This document shows positions 61,140-64,000 of a DNA stretch of 64,000 nucleotides, piece after piece. The number at the start of each line of letters is the position of its first letter. Position 1 is the stretch's first letter. Under the pieces are notes generated by a model that saw only the letters and a program-made list of their open reading frames with translations, had not been told where the DNA came from and ran no database searches. The stretch is from NCBI GenBank assembly GCA_029251525.1, contig JAQXDE010000055.1, positions 362,904-426,903 of the forward strand, in the 5' to 3' direction. This DNA is from Saprospiraceae bacterium (lineage in GTDB: Bacteria; Bacteroidota; Bacteroidia; Chitinophagales; Saprospiraceae). The position numbers were made by a program, and so were the translations under genes.

Positions 61140-64000
61140 ATGAAAAAATTAAACATTAAATTTTTCTCATGTTTGTTCACATTGACCATGCTACTTTTAT
61201 CTGGTTCAATGATGGCACAAACATTCACAGGGACTTCAGCAAATCCATTTATTTCAAGTAACAATGCTGTTCCTACTACTTCAGTTGCAACTGCTGCTGC
61301 AGTTGCTGGTACTATTGGTGCAGGAGCCTTTGTTGACAATGTAACTATTGACATAACGCATACGTGGGATGGAGATATGGATATTACATTAATTTCTCCT
61401 GTTGGAACTACTTTGGATTTATCTTCTGGTAACGGAGGTTCAGCTAATAATTATACTAATACTGTATTCCAAGATGGAGCTCCTTCAATTACTACTGGTT
61501 CCGCTCCTTTTACAGGAACATTCCAAGCAGAAGGCGGAACTTTTGCAGCAACATTTGCTGGTGAAGACCCAAATGGGACTTGGACATTAAGTGTTGTAGA
61601 TAATGTTGGTGGAGATGATGGAAACCTAAATTCATTTGAAATCACTTTTGGTGCTACGTGTGCTATTGACCCAGTTGCTGACGTTGTTGTAGATAACGAT
61701 CCTGGAACTTGTGGTGCAAATGTAACATTGATTGCCAATGCCCCAACTTGTACTGATCCAGTAACAAATGATTTTAATTCAGGTGGATTAGATGCATCTG
61801 GATTATATCCAGTAGGTGTTACTACTGTTACTTTTAATGCAGGAGGAGGAGTTACTGAAACAGCTACTGTAACAGTGACTGATACTGAAGCTCCAGTATT
61901 TGCATGTCCTGGTGACCAAACTATTCACTTGGATCCAGGTGCTTGTGAGCAAGTAATTACTTACAGTGCTACAGCTACTGATAACTGTCCATTAGTTGGA
62001 CCATTAGTATCATTAACAACTAATAATGACTTTAATGCAGCAATTACAAATTCTGTAGCATGCCCAGGTGGTGGATACCAAACTTTATTGGCATATGACT
62101 TACCAGCAATGGGAGTTACTACTGATTTGTTTATAGAAAGTGTTGATTTCGGTATTTTCCAAATCTTTGGAAATGTTGATTTGACTGTAAACGTTTATAG
62201 CATTGGATCTACTCCAGGTGCTACATTTAACTATGCAGATTTAACATTATTAGGTTCTGGGACTCAAAACTTTGGTGGACAAGGTAATGGTTTTGGAAAT
62301 ATTCCTGTTTCAGGAGTAATTCCAGCTGGAACTGTTGTGGTACTTGAATTGATTGCACCAAATGGTTCTTTCACAAATGGATTCGTACCTGGTTACAACA
62401 ACCAAGGATTGTCTTCTGGTGTAAGCTACTTGGCTTCTAATTTCTGTGGTGTACCAAATCCACAAGCTATTGGACAAATTATTGGTGGACTTACTGATGT
62501 TGTAGCGATGCAGTTGAATGCAAATGCTCCTCTTGAGCCATTGCAAACTGCAGGATTACCAAGTGGATCTGGGTTCCCAATCGGAACAACTACCAATACT
62601 TATGAAATTACTGACGGAGGTGGAAACACAGCTAGTTGTACTTGGTCTGTAACTGTAATAGAATATGTGCCTACTTCAAATGATATTACATGTAACTCTT
62701 TAGTAAACATTACTTTAGATGAAAACTGTGATGCAACAGTAGGAGCTGACCAAATTTTGGAAGGTAATAACTACGGATGTTATGATAATTATGACGTGAC
62801 GTTTGCTTCAACTGGTTTACCATTGGTATTAGATGGTTCACATGTTGGTCAAACAATTGAAGTAATGGTAACTAACCCATCAGGTGTACCATGTTGGGGA
62901 TATATCTTAGTCGAAGATAAATTAATTCCAGAATTAGATTGTAACGATGCAGAAGTTACTTGCGCAGATCCTACTGCCCCAGGTAGTATATTTGATGCAA
63001 GAAAAGATTATTCTTTTGCACAATTAACTACACAAGATAACGCAACAGTAACAGAAACAGTAACTGTAGATGCAGGAACAACAGTTCAAGATTTAGATGT
63101 AGCAGTTTCTTCTACTCACACTTGGGTAGGTGATTTAGTTGTATCTATTACATCTCCTGATGGAACAACTGTAGAATTATTCAATAATCTAGGAGGGCCT
63201 GGATTTGGATGTAATAATGCAGCAGGTGAAAACTTAGATGTAGTAATGGATGATGCAGCAGCATCTACATATGCAGATATGGATTCACAATGTCCACCAG
63301 TTGGAGAATTCCAACCATTGCAAGCACTTGCTGCTTTCAACGGAGAGAATGCTCAAGGAACATGGACAGTATCTGTTCAAGATTTAGTAGGTGGTGACGG
63401 TGGAACTGTTGATGTAGCTTTAAGCTTAAAAGCTGCTAATTCAGGAACTATTGAATTCCCAGTAGGGGCAGGTGTAACTGTAATTCCAGCAGGAGCTAAT
63501 ACTTGGACCCTGATAGACTTTGATCCATGTGGTCCAGCTACATTGACAAATTCAGATGTTGAGTCAGGTGAATTATGTTCAGGAGATGCTCAGATCGAGC
63601 GTACTTGGACTGTTACTGATGGTTCAGGAAATACAACTACTTGTACAGAAACTATTTCAATTACTCCAACAACTATTGGAGATGTTGCAGGTGGTCTTCC
63701 AACTGATATCGTATTAGAATGTGGAGATGCTATTCCTGCTGTAATGACTGATATTGGATGTTCTAATATTGGGATTACTTTAAATAATGAAGTAACTATT
63801 GATATCTGTGAAGGGTCTTACAAATTATTAAGACAATATACATTAGTTGACTGGTGTGATAACTCTACTTTAGAGCACTTACAGATCATCAAAGTATTAG
63901 ATACACAAGCACCAACAGTAAATGCATTGGCAGATTTGACAATTTCAACTAATTCTAACGATTGTTTAGGAGCGGTACAATTGCCAACAGCTACAGCGAC
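61140..64000 (+). CDS. Large surface adhesin with P-domains and HYR-like domain (5' part)
   Basis: Start at ATG 61140; the frame stays open to the window end (953 codons), so the gene is cut at its 3' side. Signal peptide at residues 1-30 ends SGSMMAQT. A proprotein convertase P-domain-like region lies at about 60-175 (THTWDGDMDITLISPVGTTL, GEDPNGTWTLSVVDNVGG). HYR-like sequence (TDTEAPVFACPGDQTIHLDP, YSATATDNCP) begins near 253 and its second half appears only near 475 (GLPSGSGFPIGTTTNTYEIT, DGGGNTASCTWSVTV). A second P-domain-like region lies at about 650-765 (THTWVGDLVVSITSPDGTTV, AQGTWTVSVQDLVGG). Likely T9SS cargo; its sorting domain would lie beyond the window. Confidence 0.88.
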   Translation, partial: MKKLNIKFFSCLFTLTMLLLSGSMMAQTFTGTSANPFISSNNAVPTTSVATAAAVAGTIGAGAFVDNVTIDITHTWDGDMDITLISPVGTTLDLSSGNGGSANNYTNTVFQDGAPSITTGSAPFTGTFQAEGGTFAATFAGEDPNGTWTLSVVDNVGGDDGNLNSFEITFGATCAIDPVADVVVDNDPGTCGANVTLIANAPTCTDPVTNDFNSGGLDASGLYPVGVTTVTFNAGGGVTETATVTVTDTEAPVFACPGDQTIHLDPGACEQVITYSATATDNCPLVGPLVSLTTNNDFNAAITNSVACPGGGYQTLLAYDLPAMGVTTDLFIESVDFGIFQIFGNVDLTVNVYSIGSTPGATFNYADLTLLGSGTQNFGGQGNGFGNIPVSGVIPAGTVVVLELIAPNGSFTNGFVPGYNNQGLSSGVSYLASNFCGVPNPQAIGQIIGGLTDVVAMQLNANAPLEPLQTAGLPSGSGFPIGTTTNTYEITDGGGNTASCTWSVTVIEYVPTSNDITCNSLVNITLDENCDATVGADQILEGNNYGCYDNYDVTFASTGLPLVLDGSHVGQTIEVMVTNPSGVPCWGYILVEDKLIPELDCNDAEVTCADPTAPGSIFDARKDYSFAQLTTQDNATVTETVTVDAGTTVQDLDVAVSSTHTWVGDLVVSITSPDGTTVELFNNLGGPGFGCNNAAGENLDVVMDDAAASTYADMDSQCPPVGEFQPLQALAAFNGENAQGTWTVSVQDLVGGDGGTVDVALSLKAANSGTIEFPVGAGVTVIPAGANTWTLIDFDPCGPATLTNSDVESGELCSGDAQIERTWTVTDGSGNTTTCTETISITPTTIGDVAGGLPTDIVLECGDAIPAVMTDIGCSNIGITLNNEVTIDICEGSYKLLRQYTLVDWCDNSTLEHLQIIKVLDTQAPTVNALADLTISTNSNDCLGAVQLPTATA

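Overview
The window is AT-rich chromosomal DNA from a member of the Bacteroidota, probably close to Saprospiria. This is inferred from several type IX secretion (T9SS) C-terminal sorting domains of both type A and type B, many small lipoproteins, Bacteroidota-style FtsZ tails, a promoter of the TTTG / TAnnTTTG type, and families such as CHU_C, HYC_CC_PP, CotH and MbnP. No phage, insertion sequence, CRISPR array, tRNA or rRNA was recognised.

Layout. 1-6.4 kb is the end of a division and cell-wall (dcw) cluster: murG, murC, ftsQ, ftsA, ftsZ. 6.5-9.3 kb holds a T9SS cargo protein, an ApbE flavin transferase and a DEDDh exonuclease. 9.3-12.2 kb is a compact trio of two MbnP-like lipoproteins and one MbnH/MauG-like di-haem protein. 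13-16.9 kb is a T9SS-exported subtilisin. The next 0.9 kb is non-coding and carries three tandem units, each with an identical 24-nt core followed by its own terminator-like hairpin, preceded by one good promoter. This is the most unusual feature of the window. 17.8-19.9 kb (minus) is an ECF sigma factor and a single-polypeptide anti-sigma / outer-membrane-barrel protein. Both are broken, one by an in-frame TGA and one by a frameshift. 20-22.7 kb holds a Cys-repeat lipoprotein, an exported unknown and an M19 dipeptidase. 22.7-23.8 kb is gene debris, including a decayed GNAT acetyltransferase.

23.9-32.9 kb (minus) is a copper/silver-type efflux operon: HYC_CC_PP protein, CusA, TolC-like protein, CusB with metal-binding and DUF3347-like ends, a BNR-like lipoprotein and a His-rich metal-binding lipoprotein, closed by a strong terminator. 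32.9-42.5 kb is housekeeping and small accessory functions (YaaA, HD hydrolase, a TPR-like protein, YheT hydrolase, an LMW-phosphatase-like protein, SPFH-SHOCT and zinc-ribbon membrane-linked pair, a half-length asparaginase fold). 42.6-43.3 kb is a decayed nucleotidyltransferase. Two tandem CotH-like proteins follow, then a decayed unknown gene, a type B T9SS cargo protein, a CoA-transferase, a sirtuin without zinc cysteines, a T9SS BNR protein, and a GMC oxidoreductase with its Tat-exported small subunit. The end holds a TonB-domain protein, a PLP decarboxylase, a 1.5 kb gap with gene debris, a small exported protein and the first 953 codons of a large adhesin that runs off the window.

Two themes stand out. 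One is envelope metal handling (MbnP/MbnH and Cus). The other is that most large gaps are graveyards of decayed accessory genes. All functional assignments are from reading motifs; no database search was possible.
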